Below are positions 26,617 to 37,438 of a DNA stretch of 64,000 nt, in pieces; the stretch's first letter is position 1; each line of letters begins with the position of its first letter. Under the pieces are notes generated by a model. It saw only the letters and a program-made list of their open reading frames with translations. It ran no database searches and was not told the DNA's origin. The position numbers and the translations under genes are program-made. The DNA comes from Chitinophaga polysaccharea (GTDB lineage Bacteria; Bacteroidota; Bacteroidia; Chitinophagales; Chitinophagaceae): NCBI RefSeq assembly GCF_902150045.1, contig NZ_CABFVU010000005.1, forward strand, positions 248,001 to 312,000, read 5' to 3'.

Positions 26617-27021
26617 ATGAGAGAAAAGCGTTACCCTCCCAACAATCTCCCCCTTATCAAAGGAGAAATAGCTGATTACTACTATGATCAGCATACCGGC
26701 ATTTTATATTCCTATTCTAAAAGCATCCTGAGAACAGTAGAGAATATTTCAAATAATATCAGGCTGGTAAAGGAAATCACAGGAAATAAAAAAGTGCCCT
26801 TGCTGATCTATCTCACAAATTCTCCTGTTCCTGATAAAGCAACAAGAAAATTTTCCACGGAGCAATTACCTCATGTATACACCGCCATGGCCATGGTTTC
26901 CAAGCCTGGCCTTGCAAAGCTGATCATGAATATTTTGTTTAAGCTAAAAGCGCCGCCTATTCCCATGAAATCATTCAGTAATGATGAAGAAGCTAAGGTG
27001 TGGCTTCAGCAATATGCCTGA
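26617..27021 (+). CDS. STAS/SpoIIAA-like small protein, unknown role
   Basis: A 134-residue cytoplasmic protein. The pattern of short strands and helices (DYYYDQHTGILYSYSK, VPLLIYLTNSPVPD, AMVSKPGLAKLIMNILFKL, FSNDEEAKVWLQQY) fits the STAS/SpoIIAA-like family common in Bacteroidota. The C-terminal FSNDEEAKVWL is the most typical part. Function unknown. It is followed at once by a strong bidirectional terminator. Confidence 0.6.
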   Translation: MREKRYPPNNLPLIKGEIADYYYDQHTGILYSYSKSILRTVENISNNIRLVKEITGNKKVPLLIYLTNSPVPDKATRKFSTEQLPHVYTAMAMVSKPGLAKLIMNILFKLKAPPIPMKSFSNDEEAKVWLQQYA

Positions 27022-27040
27022 GAAGAAAATGAATTTAAAA

Positions 27041-27080
27041 AGGGAACAGTCATCCAACGCGGATGACTGTCCCTTTTTTT
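27041..27080. terminator. Bidirectional Rho-independent terminator
   Basis: GGGACAGTCATCC-type stem: AGGGAACAGTCATCC and GGATGACTGTCCCTT pair around a 5-base loop, with one bulge, followed by seven T on the plus strand and preceded by an A-run. It separates the STAS-like gene from the convergent PL8 gene. Confidence 0.85.
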
Positions 27081-27090
27081 AAAGCAGTTA

Positions 27091-29985
27091 CTACATCTTT
27101 ACGATCTTTTTCACCAGTTGTTTTCCCTGCCCGCTTAGCACCAGTAAATACATCCCGGGCCTGATATCACCAAGTTGTATTTCAAACTGCTGCCGGCCAT
27201 CCAGTCGCTCTGCTTTTATTGCCTTACCGGCGCTATCATGTAATGCTGCTTTCATCCAGTGCCCGGTGGTATTTACATAAACGATGGCGCCTGCAGGATT
27301 GGGATAAATGCTTACGCCGTCTGTTTTTTCCTCGTTTACATTTGCGCTCATCATTTTCCGCAATGTAGTGCCTGTGCTGCAAATCAGCATTGGTCGCCGC
27401 GTGGAGTCGCTGTTTTCGCGGGAAGTAAAGATGGCGTCAGTAGTGGCGCCCGCCAGCCCGGATACCAGCTTTAAAGTAAGCACGCCATCTGCGGCCTGCT
27501 GGGAGAGCGCGATATTAGTGACATCCCATTCTGCAAAGTTCCCGGCGGAGCGTCCCATGATAGTATCTACCGCGCTGGTAGCTGCGGGCATATTGTTATA
27601 GGTGATGCCGGTTTCTGTCCAGCTGTCGTTGCTCACATACTGCGCAATCCAGGGCACAGTAGCAATACCGGTGTTTGCGTAGTTCACATACATCCGCAGC
27701 TTTACCTGGTTGGTACCCGCCGGTAATGTGCCCACATTGAATTTCAGGAATACTTCCCTGGTATAGCTTACGGTAGCATCCTGTTTTAATACCAGCGATT
27801 CTGCGCCATAGTTCACGCTGCCGTAAACGGAGCCCCCTCTTACATAGGCATCGGCCACTGCAGTAATTGCAGCTGCGGTGTAAACAGGCGTCTGGTTGTT
27901 TACATGATAGATGGCGGAAGCGCCTGCATACGGCCCGGAGGGCAGGCTGGCCAGCAGTTGCCGCGTTTGCGGAATACCGGGCAGGTTCAGCAGGATGGTT
28001 ACCGGTGAAGATGATTGTGATGGATCGGCAACGGATACTTTTACATCGGAACTGCCTGCATCGCGCAGCATCAGGGTACAGGGGCGATCCACCGTAACTG
28101 TCAGCGAATCTTTATGGAAGGTGCCTGCCTGGTAGAATACCATTTGCCAGATATTCAGTCCGCGGTGATGCACTACCTGCATATTGGCGGTATTCTGCTC
28201 TATACGGACGGCGGTAGTATCATACGTGGCCATATTCTGCCCGGGTAATATGTAATAGGCATAAGTGCCGTTCGCAGGGGTGTTGCCATGGTTAAACCAC
28301 AACAGGAACACATTCATATCCTGTACCGCGGTAGTGCCGCCATTGTTGATACTGCTCCAGGTACCGGATTGGGATTGCATGCTGAGCTGCACCTGGCCTC
28401 CTGATGGAAAGTAATAGCTGATACCGTTATGCGTGATCCATTTCAGTGTATTGTTATAACTGTAAGTGCCATTGGCAATGGTGCTTACGGTACCGTTTAC
28501 ATTTGCGGATACAGAACCGTTGAGAAGACATTGGTTCACGGTGGTATTGATGGGTTGGGTAGTGGTGGAGCTGATCCCCGCGCCAAGACAAACCACTTCA
28601 TCATCAAAAAAGAACCAGGCCTTGCGCGCCTGCGTATTGTAATCGGAGAACTGAAGCGCGGAAACGCCGTACAGCGAGTCGGAAACGCCGCCGGCAAAAG
28701 TGGTGGTCCCAAAGTTCACGCCCCAGGGCGTACGCAGCGGGATGGAGGTGATATAGGGAACTGTAGTGCCGGGTATCCTGCTCCAGTCCCATACGGGGGG
28801 AATATTATAATACTCACTGCCATTTGAGGCGATATGGGTGGAGCCGTCTGACAGGTAGTATCCTTTCAGATTTTCTCCATTGCCGTTTTCCTGTTTCGCT
28901 GTACGGGTAGAGGTCATATGCAGGCCGAACAGGTAGCCGGTGCGATGGTGCAGGGTGTAATCGGAGCGCCAGAAATGGGAATGAAGCGCAGGAAGCAGGT
29001 ATCCTGGCGCCTGTGTGCCATTCAGCCTCGCTATGTTCTCATTGTATTCGGTAACATGGGCAGTATCCAGCGTTTTGAGCTTTTCCAGGTGGGCAGTAAC
29101 GCCAACGGCTAAATTATTTACACGGCTGATGCTGCGGCCATTTGTGCCATAATCGATATAACGCCCACGCATAGCTTTAAGGAAACCGTTCCGCACAAAA
29201 TTGCTGAACACAGACAGGCGGGCGCCGGAAAGTGCATACGACGTGCCGCGGAGGTAATAGGCCATCTTGGTTTCCCCCTCTACAAATACGGAACCGTATC
29301 CAAAGAAGTATAATTGCGGCCCATGCTGGTGGTACGACAGGTCGTGCTGGATGCCCTCATTGGCAGTAAGCACCAGTGGGTAAAATATCTGGTCCACGCT
29401 GTATTGCATGAGTGAATCGTTGGCTGTGAGACAGGCCCTGTACATAAAATGTGTAGCTACGTCCAGTTTGTTGGCCCCGGTCTGACTACCGGGGTTGCCG
29501 CGGTTCATTTGCGTGAGCAGCGCATTGCGCAGGCTGCCCAGGCTTTGCGGCGCCGTATCCAGCAGGATCAGGATTTCGCCGATACGTTGGGGGTTGGAGA
29601 TCTGGTTATGGTACCAGTTCCAGCTTTGCGGATCGGTGGTGTTCCAGTAAGTAAGGCTGTTCACAATGGCAGTGAAGAGGGTACTGCTATGGTAATACGT
29701 ACTGGCTGATTTCGTATAGGCCTGTGCGAAAGTTTTTACCCGGTTGATGTGCACATCCGCCGTATAGGTGGTGGAACTGTAGGCATAGTTCACATCCGGC
29801 CATGAACCGTTGGATTGCAGGGTAGCCAGTGTACTGCTTACATTGTTGTCCAGCGTGGTGGTGTTGCTGGCCTGCGACAGCAGTTCCGACCGGATACGGT
29901 CCATAATAGTGGTATAGGTGGTTTGTGCCCACGCAACAGGCGTAAGGCCCAACAACCCGAAAAGGAGTAGCAATCTGATTTTCAT
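27091..29985 (-). CDS. PL8-family polysaccharide lyase with CBM96/DNRLRE module and T9SS sorting domain
   Basis: A 964-residue secreted lyase. After a signal peptide (ending AWAQ) comes the alpha/alpha-toroid of family PL8. Candidate catalytic residues, by alignment in mind with chondroitinase AC, are Asn172 (TGANKLD), His221 (YHQHGPQ) and Tyr230 (FGYGS), with an Arg in GRSISR. A beta-sandwich region follows, then a DNRLRE/CBM96-like domain (about 700-860; ADAYVRGGS, VFLKFNVG, PWIAQYVSND). The last 85 residues are a type A T9SS sorting domain (VSIYPNPAG ... GMYLLVLSGQGKQLVKKIVKM as separate blocks). It would cleave hyaluronan, chondroitin or xanthan by beta-elimination at the surface or outside the cell. 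It belongs with the hybrid regulator, SusCD and GH88 genes. Confidence 0.92.
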   Translation of the reverse strand: MKIRLLLLFGLLGLTPVAWAQTTYTTIMDRIRSELLSQASNTTTLDNNVSSTLATLQSNGSWPDVNYAYSSTTYTADVHINRVKTFAQAYTKSASTYYHSSTLFTAIVNSLTYWNTTDPQSWNWYHNQISNPQRIGEILILLDTAPQSLGSLRNALLTQMNRGNPGSQTGANKLDVATHFMYRACLTANDSLMQYSVDQIFYPLVLTANEGIQHDLSYHQHGPQLYFFGYGSVFVEGETKMAYYLRGTSYALSGARLSVFSNFVRNGFLKAMRGRYIDYGTNGRSISRVNNLAVGVTAHLEKLKTLDTAHVTEYNENIARLNGTQAPGYLLPALHSHFWRSDYTLHHRTGYLFGLHMTSTRTAKQENGNGENLKGYYLSDGSTHIASNGSEYYNIPPVWDWSRIPGTTVPYITSIPLRTPWGVNFGTTTFAGGVSDSLYGVSALQFSDYNTQARKAWFFFDDEVVCLGAGISSTTTQPINTTVNQCLLNGSVSANVNGTVSTIANGTYSYNNTLKWITHNGISYYFPSGGQVQLSMQSQSGTWSSINNGGTTAVQDMNVFLLWFNHGNTPANGTYAYYILPGQNMATYDTTAVRIEQNTANMQVVHHRGLNIWQMVFYQAGTFHKDSLTVTVDRPCTLMLRDAGSSDVKVSVADPSQSSSPVTILLNLPGIPQTRQLLASLPSGPYAGASAIYHVNNQTPVYTAAAITAVADAYVRGGSVYGSVNYGAESLVLKQDATVSYTREVFLKFNVGTLPAGTNQVKLRMYVNYANTGIATVPWIAQYVSNDSWTETGITYNNMPAATSAVDTIMGRSAGNFAEWDVTNIALSQQAADGVLTLKLVSGLAGATTDAIFTSRENSDSTRRPMLICSTGTTLRKMMSANVNEEKTDGVSIYPNPAGAIVYVNTTGHWMKAALHDSAGKAIKAERLDGRQQFEIQLGDIRPGMYLLVLSGQGKQLVKKIVKM

Positions 29986-30063
29986 AACAGTGGGATTTGT
30001 AACAAATCTAATGATCCCCGCTTACCGGGAGGGGTGGTTTTTCCGAGTAAAAGGGGGGATTTT

Positions 30064-33000
30064 TCACAAATCAGGGGCTTCCGCAAACTCGGAAGGCGTT
30101 TTCCCGAATTGTTTTTTGAACTCACGGCTGAAATATTTCCGGTCGTTGTACCCCACCATATACGCCACCTGGTACACGGTATGCTGACGGGTGCGTATGA
30201 GGGCGGCTGCTTTTTTCAGTCGCAGCGATTTTACAAAATCGTTCACCGACATATTGGTGACGGCTTTCAGCTTTTTATAAAGCACCGGCTGGCTCATGGC
30301 TACCTTACGGGCCAGCATTTCCACACCGAATTCAGGGTCGTCCATATGTTCTTCCACCAGGGCCATCACTTTTTCCAGGAAGGCATTGTCCAGGCTGTTG
30401 GGCAAGGCATCGGGCATTACTGCTGCTGTTTGCAGCTGCCGGCTGAAATGTTCCCGCATTTTTTCCCTGGAGGCAATAAGGTTCCTTACATTGAGCGCCA
30501 GTACTTTGGTACTGAAAGGTTTGGTGAGATAGAGGTCTGCCCCGGTTTCAAGCCCGCTTACATGGTCTGTTTGCGAGCTTTTGGCGGTAAGCAGTACTAC
30601 GGGGATATGACTGGTGCGCTCATCTGTTTTAAGCGCCTGGCAAAATTGCAGGCCGTCCATTTCCGGCATCATCACATCGCTGATCACGATGTCGGGGATC
30701 TGTGCAGTGGCGGTGGCCAGGCCATCGGCTCCGTTCGCGCTTTCCAGTACCTGGTACTGATCCCTGAAGGTTTGGCTGATGAGGGCGCGCAGCTCGGTAT
30801 TGTCTTCCACAATATGAATGGTAAAAGGTTGTAGTGTACCCGTTACCGTGATACCCGGTTCTTCCGGCGCAACAGCTGATTTTACCAGTGCGGCAGGAGC
30901 CGCAGAGGTTCCGCCTACAGTATGTTGGGAGCCTTCGAAATGTTTGGCGCCGGCAGGGAGCGACACGGTGAAACAGGTACGCCCTTCTTTTTCCGGCGTG
31001 GAAGGTTCGCTTTCAACCGTGAGCGTACCTTTATGCTGTTCTACAATATTTTTGGACAGCGCCAGCCCTATACCGTATCCCGTATTCTGTAAGCCATGAT
31101 CCTGTACCTGGAAGAAGTTGGTGAACAGTTTGTCGAGATATGCAGGGGCAATACCGCGGCCATTGTCGGTAACCGTGATCACGGTATTTTGTTTTGCAGC
31201 AGTTACATGCAGCTGGATGCGGCCACCATCGGGCGTGAATTTAAAGGCGTTGCTGAGCAGGTTAAAGAATACTTTCTCCAGCTGTTCACGGTCGAAATAC
31301 GCCCAGGCATGTTCTACCTCATGCCGGAATACCATGGTAATATTCCGGTCGAGGGATATTTCCCGGAAGCTGGTATAAATATGATCGAGAAAGGGGATGA
31401 GGTCCTGCTCCTGTACATGCAGTTTAAGATGATTGGTTTCTGCCTTGCGGAAGTCCATCAGTTCATTCACGAGCTTCAGCAGCCGGTCGGCATTGTTCCG
31501 TAATTGCAACAGGGTGGACTGCAGCGGGTCATCTTTCTTCAGCACATCCATCATTTTCTCTACCGGCACCAGCAGGAAGGTAAGGTGGGTGCGTATTTCG
31601 TGAGATACATGTGTGAAGAAGTTGAGCTTTACCTGGTGCAGTTCTTCTTCTTTGCGCAGCAGGGCCCAAAGGAAAAAGAACCGGGTAACGAAGAAGAACA
31701 ACAGGATAAGGCATAACAGGTAAATGGCATAGGCCCACCAGGTTTGCCAGAAAGGCGGCAGGATGGTGATCTCCATCTTAGCAGGCTCACTCCATATACC
31801 ATCGTTGTTGGCGCCTTTCACCCAAAAAGTGTAATGGCCGGACGACAGGTTCGTGTACGTTACTGCGGGGTTATCTGTTTCTATCCAGTCGCGGTCCGCG
31901 CCTTCCAGCCGGTATGCGTACCGGTTTTTGCTGCTTTTCACATAATTGAGCAGCGCAAACTCCAGCGTAAATACTTCCTGATTGTGGTGGAACCGCAGGG
32001 CTTTTGTATAGCTGATATCCTGTTCCAGCAACCCGTTGTGCTGCCCGATGCCCACCAGGTTATTGAACAGGCGAAGGCCCGTAAAGCGCATGGGAGCCGG
32101 GTGCGTGTTGGTAATGATCCGGCTGGGAAAGAAACTGGTAATGCCATTGTATCCGCCAAAGAGAAATTCGCCGCGACTGTCGCGCAAAAAGGAATTGTAA
32201 TTGAACACATTCCCGGCAATGCCATCCCTGGTGGTGTAGGTCCGGAAGCTATTGCGGGCGGGATCAAAACGTACCAGGCCATTATAAGTGCTGATCCATA
32301 AATAATGCTGGTCATCTTCCAGCAACCCGATGATATTGTCATTCGGCAGGCCGTCTTTTTCGGTATACCGTACCTGTTGTACCAGGTTGGAATTGTATTT
32401 GATCAGCCCTCCGAAATACATGCTCACCCAGATGTTATGCTTTGAATCTTCCTGGATGGAATTAACGTATCCGGGTTGAACCACCCGCACGGAATCGCCT
32501 TCAAATACATACAGGTAGCTGATGGTGCCTACCAGGATACGGTGTTGTGAATCTTCAAAAATATAACGGACAGACTGATGGGTGGCAATGCCTGTAAGTG
32601 CCGAATCGGCCCGCTTTTCCAGCTCATGGCCTTTGCGGTGATAGAGTTGCAGCAGGTTGTTGGTGCCTATCCAGAACCTGCCCTGGCTGTCTTCCAGCAG
32701 GGCGGTCACTTCCCGTGAAAAAGTGTTGGCATCTTTGGTATTATAAAAGAAGCGCCGGAAGCCCCCATTCTCCAGGAGGTTCAAGCCTCCGCCATGTGTG
32801 GCGGTCCAGATATTATGGTCTTTATCTTCATACACTACCTTCACGAGGTTGGACCCCAGGCTGGAAGGATTATTGGCATCGTGCTTATAACGGGTGAAGC
32901 TGCCGGTGGCGCGGTTAAAATACATCAGGCCACCGCCTTCGGTACCAATCCAGTAATTATGAAAGGCATCTTCATGAATGCTGCTGATCACATTATTGCT

Positions 33001-34035
33001 AATGCCATCCAGCGGGGGATGTTGCTGCCAGTCTGTAAAAGGGGAGCCATAAGGATGCACGATGTTTACACCGCCAAAATAGGTACCCATCCAGATAGAG
33101 CCATTGTTATCTTCATAAATACTATGAACAGAATTCTGACTGATACTATTGCTGTTGCCGGATTTTTGCTGGTAATGCCGGCTGCTCATACTGGCCGGGT
33201 CAATGATGCTGATACCTTCCTGGGTGCCTACCCACATATTACCGGTTTTATCGCGCAGCACCCGTCTTACAATATTATTGACAATGCCCGGTTGCGACAG
33301 CAGTGAAAATTTCCCGGTAGCGGGATCATATATATTGATACCGCCTGTTTGGGTAGCAATCCATAATTTGCCGGAAGGATCTTCCGTGATGGAAGTAATG
33401 AAGTTCATAGCAAGACCGGTAGTTTGCCCGTCCTCATGCCGGAAGGTGGTGAAGCTGTTCCCGCTCATCTTCGTGAGCCCGTTGTTGGTACCGATCCAGA
33501 TATTACCTTTTTTATCTTCATACACGCAACGCACCACATAACCGGCAATCTTTCCCGGGATAAAGAATTCCTGTTTGTTGCCCTGCCGCATATAAAGCCC
33601 GTTGTTGGCGCCAAACCAGTGCCGGCCCCTGGTATCTTCATACACACAGTTGATGCTGATGGGAATAGCTGGATCAAGTACTACACGTTCAAAGCGGTCC
33701 TGTACCGGGTCATATTTTGCCAGGCCGGCGGTAGTGCCGATCCACAGCACATTTTTCCGGTCGCGGTACAGGCTCATTACCTGGTTGCCCGGCAGGGAGC
33801 TGCTGTCGTCCGCCTGGTGGCGGTAAATTTTGAAACGGTGCCCATCGTAGCGGCTAAGACCATAGTTGGTACCAAACCAGAGGAAACCCTGTTGATCCTG
33901 GGAAATGGATAAGACGGCATTATGCGATAACCCGTCTTCCACGGTGAGATGATTGAACGTTACATCCTGCCCGCTGCTTTTTGTAAAAACAGCGAGGATC
34001 AGCAGGCATAAGAACGGGAAGCACCTCAAAATCAT
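30064..34035 (-). CDS. Hybrid two-component system regulator (HTCS)
   Basis: A 1323-residue single-chain sensor and regulator. Order: signal peptide; about 14 Reg_prop repeats forming two propellers; Y_Y_Y domain (~residues 690-755, YAYRLEGADRDW); membrane segment 763-790; HisKA with His near residue 812 (SHEIRTHLT); HATPase_c (NLLSNAFKFTPDGG, DNGRGIAP, GYGIGLALS); receiver domain with phospho-acceptor Asp near 1119 (VISDVMMPEMDG); C-terminal AraC HTH (~1220-1323, ending GKTPSEFAE). The box-1 motif has His where Pro is usual. It would sense oligosaccharides in the periplasm and activate the divergent SusC operon at 34231 and the PL8 gene. Confidence 0.95.
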   Translation of the reverse strand: MILRCFPFLCLLILAVFTKSSGQDVTFNHLTVEDGLSHNAVLSISQDQQGFLWFGTNYGLSRYDGHRFKIYRHQADDSSSLPGNQVMSLYRDRKNVLWIGTTAGLAKYDPVQDRFERVVLDPAIPISINCVYEDTRGRHWFGANNGLYMRQGNKQEFFIPGKIAGYVVRCVYEDKKGNIWIGTNNGLTKMSGNSFTTFRHEDGQTTGLAMNFITSITEDPSGKLWIATQTGGINIYDPATGKFSLLSQPGIVNNIVRRVLRDKTGNMWVGTQEGISIIDPASMSSRHYQQKSGNSNSISQNSVHSIYEDNNGSIWMGTYFGGVNIVHPYGSPFTDWQQHPPLDGISNNVISSIHEDAFHNYWIGTEGGGLMYFNRATGSFTRYKHDANNPSSLGSNLVKVVYEDKDHNIWTATHGGGLNLLENGGFRRFFYNTKDANTFSREVTALLEDSQGRFWIGTNNLLQLYHRKGHELEKRADSALTGIATHQSVRYIFEDSQHRILVGTISYLYVFEGDSVRVVQPGYVNSIQEDSKHNIWVSMYFGGLIKYNSNLVQQVRYTEKDGLPNDNIIGLLEDDQHYLWISTYNGLVRFDPARNSFRTYTTRDGIAGNVFNYNSFLRDSRGEFLFGGYNGITSFFPSRIITNTHPAPMRFTGLRLFNNLVGIGQHNGLLEQDISYTKALRFHHNQEVFTLEFALLNYVKSSKNRYAYRLEGADRDWIETDNPAVTYTNLSSGHYTFWVKGANNDGIWSEPAKMEITILPPFWQTWWAYAIYLLCLILLFFFVTRFFFLWALLRKEEELHQVKLNFFTHVSHEIRTHLTFLLVPVEKMMDVLKKDDPLQSTLLQLRNNADRLLKLVNELMDFRKAETNHLKLHVQEQDLIPFLDHIYTSFREISLDRNITMVFRHEVEHAWAYFDREQLEKVFFNLLSNAFKFTPDGGRIQLHVTAAKQNTVITVTDNGRGIAPAYLDKLFTNFFQVQDHGLQNTGYGIGLALSKNIVEQHKGTLTVESEPSTPEKEGRTCFTVSLPAGAKHFEGSQHTVGGTSAAPAALVKSAVAPEEPGITVTGTLQPFTIHIVEDNTELRALISQTFRDQYQVLESANGADGLATATAQIPDIVISDVMMPEMDGLQFCQALKTDERTSHIPVVLLTAKSSQTDHVSGLETGADLYLTKPFSTKVLALNVRNLIASREKMREHFSRQLQTAAVMPDALPNSLDNAFLEKVMALVEEHMDDPEFGVEMLARKVAMSQPVLYKKLKAVTNMSVNDFVKSLRLKKAAALIRTRQHTVYQVAYMVGYNDRKYFSREFKKQFGKTPSEFAEAPDL

Positions 34036-34230
34036 CCTCTAATATAAGCATTGTATTCACCCGAAAGGCTGTTTTTTATAAAAATCATCCTGTTACTATT
34101 CTGATAATCAGTTGGTTGAAGGGGGCTTTATAAAATTCACCCCAATCATTTATGATTATCCCCCTGTGGTCCGGATTGGTTATCACATATTTGTGTATCA
34201 ACCGTATTTCCGCTCAATTCCACAATTATT

Positions 34231-37200
34231 ATGAAAAAGAGATGCCAATCAACCAGTAAGGGAAGAGCGTCCAGCTTTGCCTTTAATTACTTTTTTACGG
34301 GAGTCATGTGGATCTTACTTATCCCGCTTTCCCTTTTTGCCCAGCAGAAAAAAACAGTATCAGGTACCGTAAGTGCCAAAGACGGTACGCCGCTGATCGG
34401 GGTAACTGTAATGGTAAAGAATGAAAAGACCGGCACCAGTACCGATGGCAGCGGACATTTTACTATTTCCGCGTCTCCCGGCTCCACATTGGTGTTCACG
34501 TTTATCGGTTTCGGAAAAGTGGAACAGGTGGTAGATAGCAGAACGGAGTATAATGTGCGGATGAGCGAGCAGGCCGGAACGCTCAACGATGTGGTGGTAG
34601 TGGGCTATGCTACCCAGCAGCGTAAAGACCTGACCGGTTCGGTAGGTAGTGTGAACATGAAAGATTTTGAGAAAGCGCCGGTAAAGTCGTTCGATGAAGC
34701 GCTGGCAGGCAGGGTAGCAGGGGTAGCAGTAGCAAGTAACGATGGGCAGCCCGGCTCCATTTCCAACATTGTTATCCGCGGTGCAGGTTCCATCACACAG
34801 GATAACTCCCCGCTGTATGTAATTGATGGTTTCCCTACCGAAAGCTCCAACGCCAATGCGATCAGTCCTGCTGATATCGAGTCCATCGACGTATTGAAAG
34901 ACGCCTCCGCCACCGCCATCTACGGCGCCCGTGGTTCCAACGGCGTTATCCTCATCACCACGAAGAAAGGTAAAACAGGCGCGCCACAGGTAACGTATAA
35001 CGGCTACTATGGCTGGCAGCAGGTGCCCAACAAGATCCCTTTGATGGATGCTTACGAATTTGTGAGGTATGTGGGAGATGTAAATCCCGGTATTTACGAT
35101 TCCGTGTACCTGGCCGGTGGCGCCAAGCTGGACGATTACCGCAATAAGGAATCCATCGACATGCAGAACTTTGTTTACCAGGTAGGGCAGAACCAGAACC
35201 ACGATATTGCCGTACGCGGGGGAAACGATAAAACGCGGTATTCCCTCTCCGGTAACTTTAATAACCAGAAGGGGATCATTATTAACGGCGGATTCAAACG
35301 CTACCAGGGCCGGTTTTCACTGGACCAGATAGTGAGCAGCAAATTAAAGGTAGGGCTCAATGCCAACTATGCCTATAATGAAACCTATGGTATCCCGGTG
35401 TCTGCCACCAATTTCTATGCATCCGCCACTACGCTGTATTCAGTTTGGGGCTTCCGGCCAACCACCAGTATTTATGGCCGCGACAGCGCCGTGAACCTGG
35501 TGGATGAGTTTTATGATCCGGGCAATGAGCTGGCCAATAACCAGGACTACCGCGTGAACCCGTTGCAGAATATACAGAACCAGTATACCATGAACAAGGT
35601 GAATAACCTTTTCGCCAACGCTTATGCGGAATACGCTATCACAAAAGACCTGACCTTGCGTATTGCAGGCGGTATCAACACCGTGAATACGGAGATCGAT
35701 ATCTTCAATAATTCCAAAACACAATCCGGCAGTAAATGGAATTCCAATGGCGTGAACGGCAGTATAGAATTCCGGCCTACTTCCCTCTGGCGTTCTGAGA
35801 ACGCGCTTACCTATCGCAAAACCTGGAACAAGTTGCACCACCTTACCGTGCTCGGTGTATTTGAAGCGCAGGGCTATAAAAATTCGCAGCGCAGGCTCTC
35901 GGCAAACCAGATCCCGAATGAAGACCTGGGTATGGATGCCATCGACCTGGCAGCGCCGGCCAATACCTCGCTGCTTTCCCTTAGCTCCCGCTGGACCATG
36001 GGCTCCGGCGCATTGCGTGTGAACTATGATTTCGATTCAAAATATCTTTTCGCTGCCTCCATCCGTGCAGATGGTTCTTCCAAGTTTGCCGCCGGTAATA
36101 AATGGGGGTATTTCCCTGCGGTATCCGCCGCATGGCGTTTCAGCAGCGAAGCGTTTATGAAAGACGTAAAGTTTATCAGCGATGCGAAGATAAGGTTGGG
36201 TTACGGCGCATCGGGAAACAACCGGGTGAGCGACTTTGCTTATCTCCCTCAATTACAGCTTACCAATAACCAGTACTGGTATTCCACAGGCAATGGGCCA
36301 TTAGGTATCGGCGCCGTAATGGTTTCTTCCGGCAATGCAAACCTGCGCTGGGAAACCAACGAACAAACCAATATCGGCTTAGACATGGCCTTCCTGAAGA
36401 ACAGGCTGACGCTTACTGTAGATGCCTACATACGCACTACAAAAGATCTCCTGCTGGATGCTGCATTGCCGTATGCCCACGGGATCGAGAGCGCGAAGGG
36501 ATTCAAGAACGTGGGGCAGTTGCAGAACAAAGGACTGGAGATCGCGGTTTCAGGTGTAATTGCGGATAGTAAAAACTTCAGCTGGAACAGCAGCTTTAAT
36601 ATCAGCTTTAACAACAACAAAATACAATCACTGGCAGAAGGACAGCAATCTATCCTTTCCGGTTCCGGTACTTTTTTCAATACTACCTACTCCGGTCTGT
36701 TCCCTTATATTTCTGTAATAGGAAGGCCACTGGGAGAGATGTACGGACTGGTGTTTGACGGGGTATACCAGTACAGCGATTTTGATGCAATGCCAAACGG
36801 CACCTACCTGCTGAAACCGGATGTGCCTACCAATGGCGCGGCGCGCAATGCCATCCGCCCGGGAGATATCAGGTATAAAGATCTCAACGGGGATCTGCAG
36901 GTGAACAACCAGGACTATACTATTATCGGCAGCGGTTTGCCAAAGCATACCGGCGGTTTCAGTAACGATTTCCGCTACCGCAATTTTGATCTGAACATAT
37001 TACTGCAATGGTCTTATGGCAATGATATCATCAATGCCAACCGGTATGTATTTGAAGGGGGAATTGTAAACAATCCAAACCTTAACCAGTTTGCCACTTA
37101 TGCTAACCGCTGGACACCGACGAACCCCAGCAACACCTTGTTCCGCGCAGGCGGTATGGGTAATGCGGCTTACTCTTCCCGCGTAATTGAGGATGGCTCT

Positions 37201-37437
37201 TACCTGAAACTGAGAACGGTTTCCCTGGGATATAATGTGCCGGCTTCCCTGCTGAAGCGGGCGAAGATAAAGAACGTACGCATCTATGGCGCCGCACAGA
37301 ATATTTATACATGGACGAAGTACTCCGGTATGGACCCTGAAGTGAACGGCAGGCCGGGTAATCTTACCCCGGGCTTTGATTACGCCGTTTACCCGCACTC
37401 GTTGTCTTATGTGACCGGTTTAAATGTAACCTTCTAA
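34231..37437 (+). CDS. SusC/RagA-family TonB-dependent transporter (uronic-acid PUL)
   Basis: A 1068-residue outer-membrane transporter. It has an unusually long basic n-region before the signal core (MKKRCQSTSKGRASS..., hydrophobic from VMWILLIPLSLFAQ), then a CarboxypepD_reg domain (GTVSAKDGTPLIGVTV), DVVVVGYATQQRKDLTG and the plug VIRGAGSITQDNSPLYVIDG. The barrel ends in NVTF. Paired with the SusD gene one base downstream (37439). Its promoter faces the HTCS gene; CATATTTG at 34186-34193 is a 7/8 match to the -7 consensus. Probable cargo: unsaturated oligosaccharides from the PL8 lyase. Confidence 0.95.
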   Translation: MKKRCQSTSKGRASSFAFNYFFTGVMWILLIPLSLFAQQKKTVSGTVSAKDGTPLIGVTVMVKNEKTGTSTDGSGHFTISASPGSTLVFTFIGFGKVEQVVDSRTEYNVRMSEQAGTLNDVVVVGYATQQRKDLTGSVGSVNMKDFEKAPVKSFDEALAGRVAGVAVASNDGQPGSISNIVIRGAGSITQDNSPLYVIDGFPTESSNANAISPADIESIDVLKDASATAIYGARGSNGVILITTKKGKTGAPQVTYNGYYGWQQVPNKIPLMDAYEFVRYVGDVNPGIYDSVYLAGGAKLDDYRNKESIDMQNFVYQVGQNQNHDIAVRGGNDKTRYSLSGNFNNQKGIIINGGFKRYQGRFSLDQIVSSKLKVGLNANYAYNETYGIPVSATNFYASATTLYSVWGFRPTTSIYGRDSAVNLVDEFYDPGNELANNQDYRVNPLQNIQNQYTMNKVNNLFANAYAEYAITKDLTLRIAGGINTVNTEIDIFNNSKTQSGSKWNSNGVNGSIEFRPTSLWRSENALTYRKTWNKLHHLTVLGVFEAQGYKNSQRRLSANQIPNEDLGMDAIDLAAPANTSLLSLSSRWTMGSGALRVNYDFDSKYLFAASIRADGSSKFAAGNKWGYFPAVSAAWRFSSEAFMKDVKFISDAKIRLGYGASGNNRVSDFAYLPQLQLTNNQYWYSTGNGPLGIGAVMVSSGNANLRWETNEQTNIGLDMAFLKNRLTLTVDAYIRTTKDLLLDAALPYAHGIESAKGFKNVGQLQNKGLEIAVSGVIADSKNFSWNSSFNISFNNNKIQSLAEGQQSILSGSGTFFNTTYSGLFPYISVIGRPLGEMYGLVFDGVYQYSDFDAMPNGTYLLKPDVPTNGAARNAIRPGDIRYKDLNGDLQVNNQDYTIIGSGLPKHTGGFSNDFRYRNFDLNILLQWSYGNDIINANRYVFEGGIVNNPNLNQFATYANRWTPTNPSNTLFRAGGMGNAAYSSRVIEDGSYLKLRTVSLGYNVPASLLKRAKIKNVRIYGAAQNIYTWTKYSGMDPEVNGRPGNLTPGFDYAVYPHSLSYVTGLNVTF

Positions 37438-37438
37438 A

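Noticed and set aside
31584..31610. HTHL instead of the usual TPL in the histidine kinase box of the hybrid regulator
   Set aside because: The phospho-acceptor His and the ATP-binding motifs are intact and Bacteroidota kinases vary at this Pro, so it is not evidence for a dead kinase.
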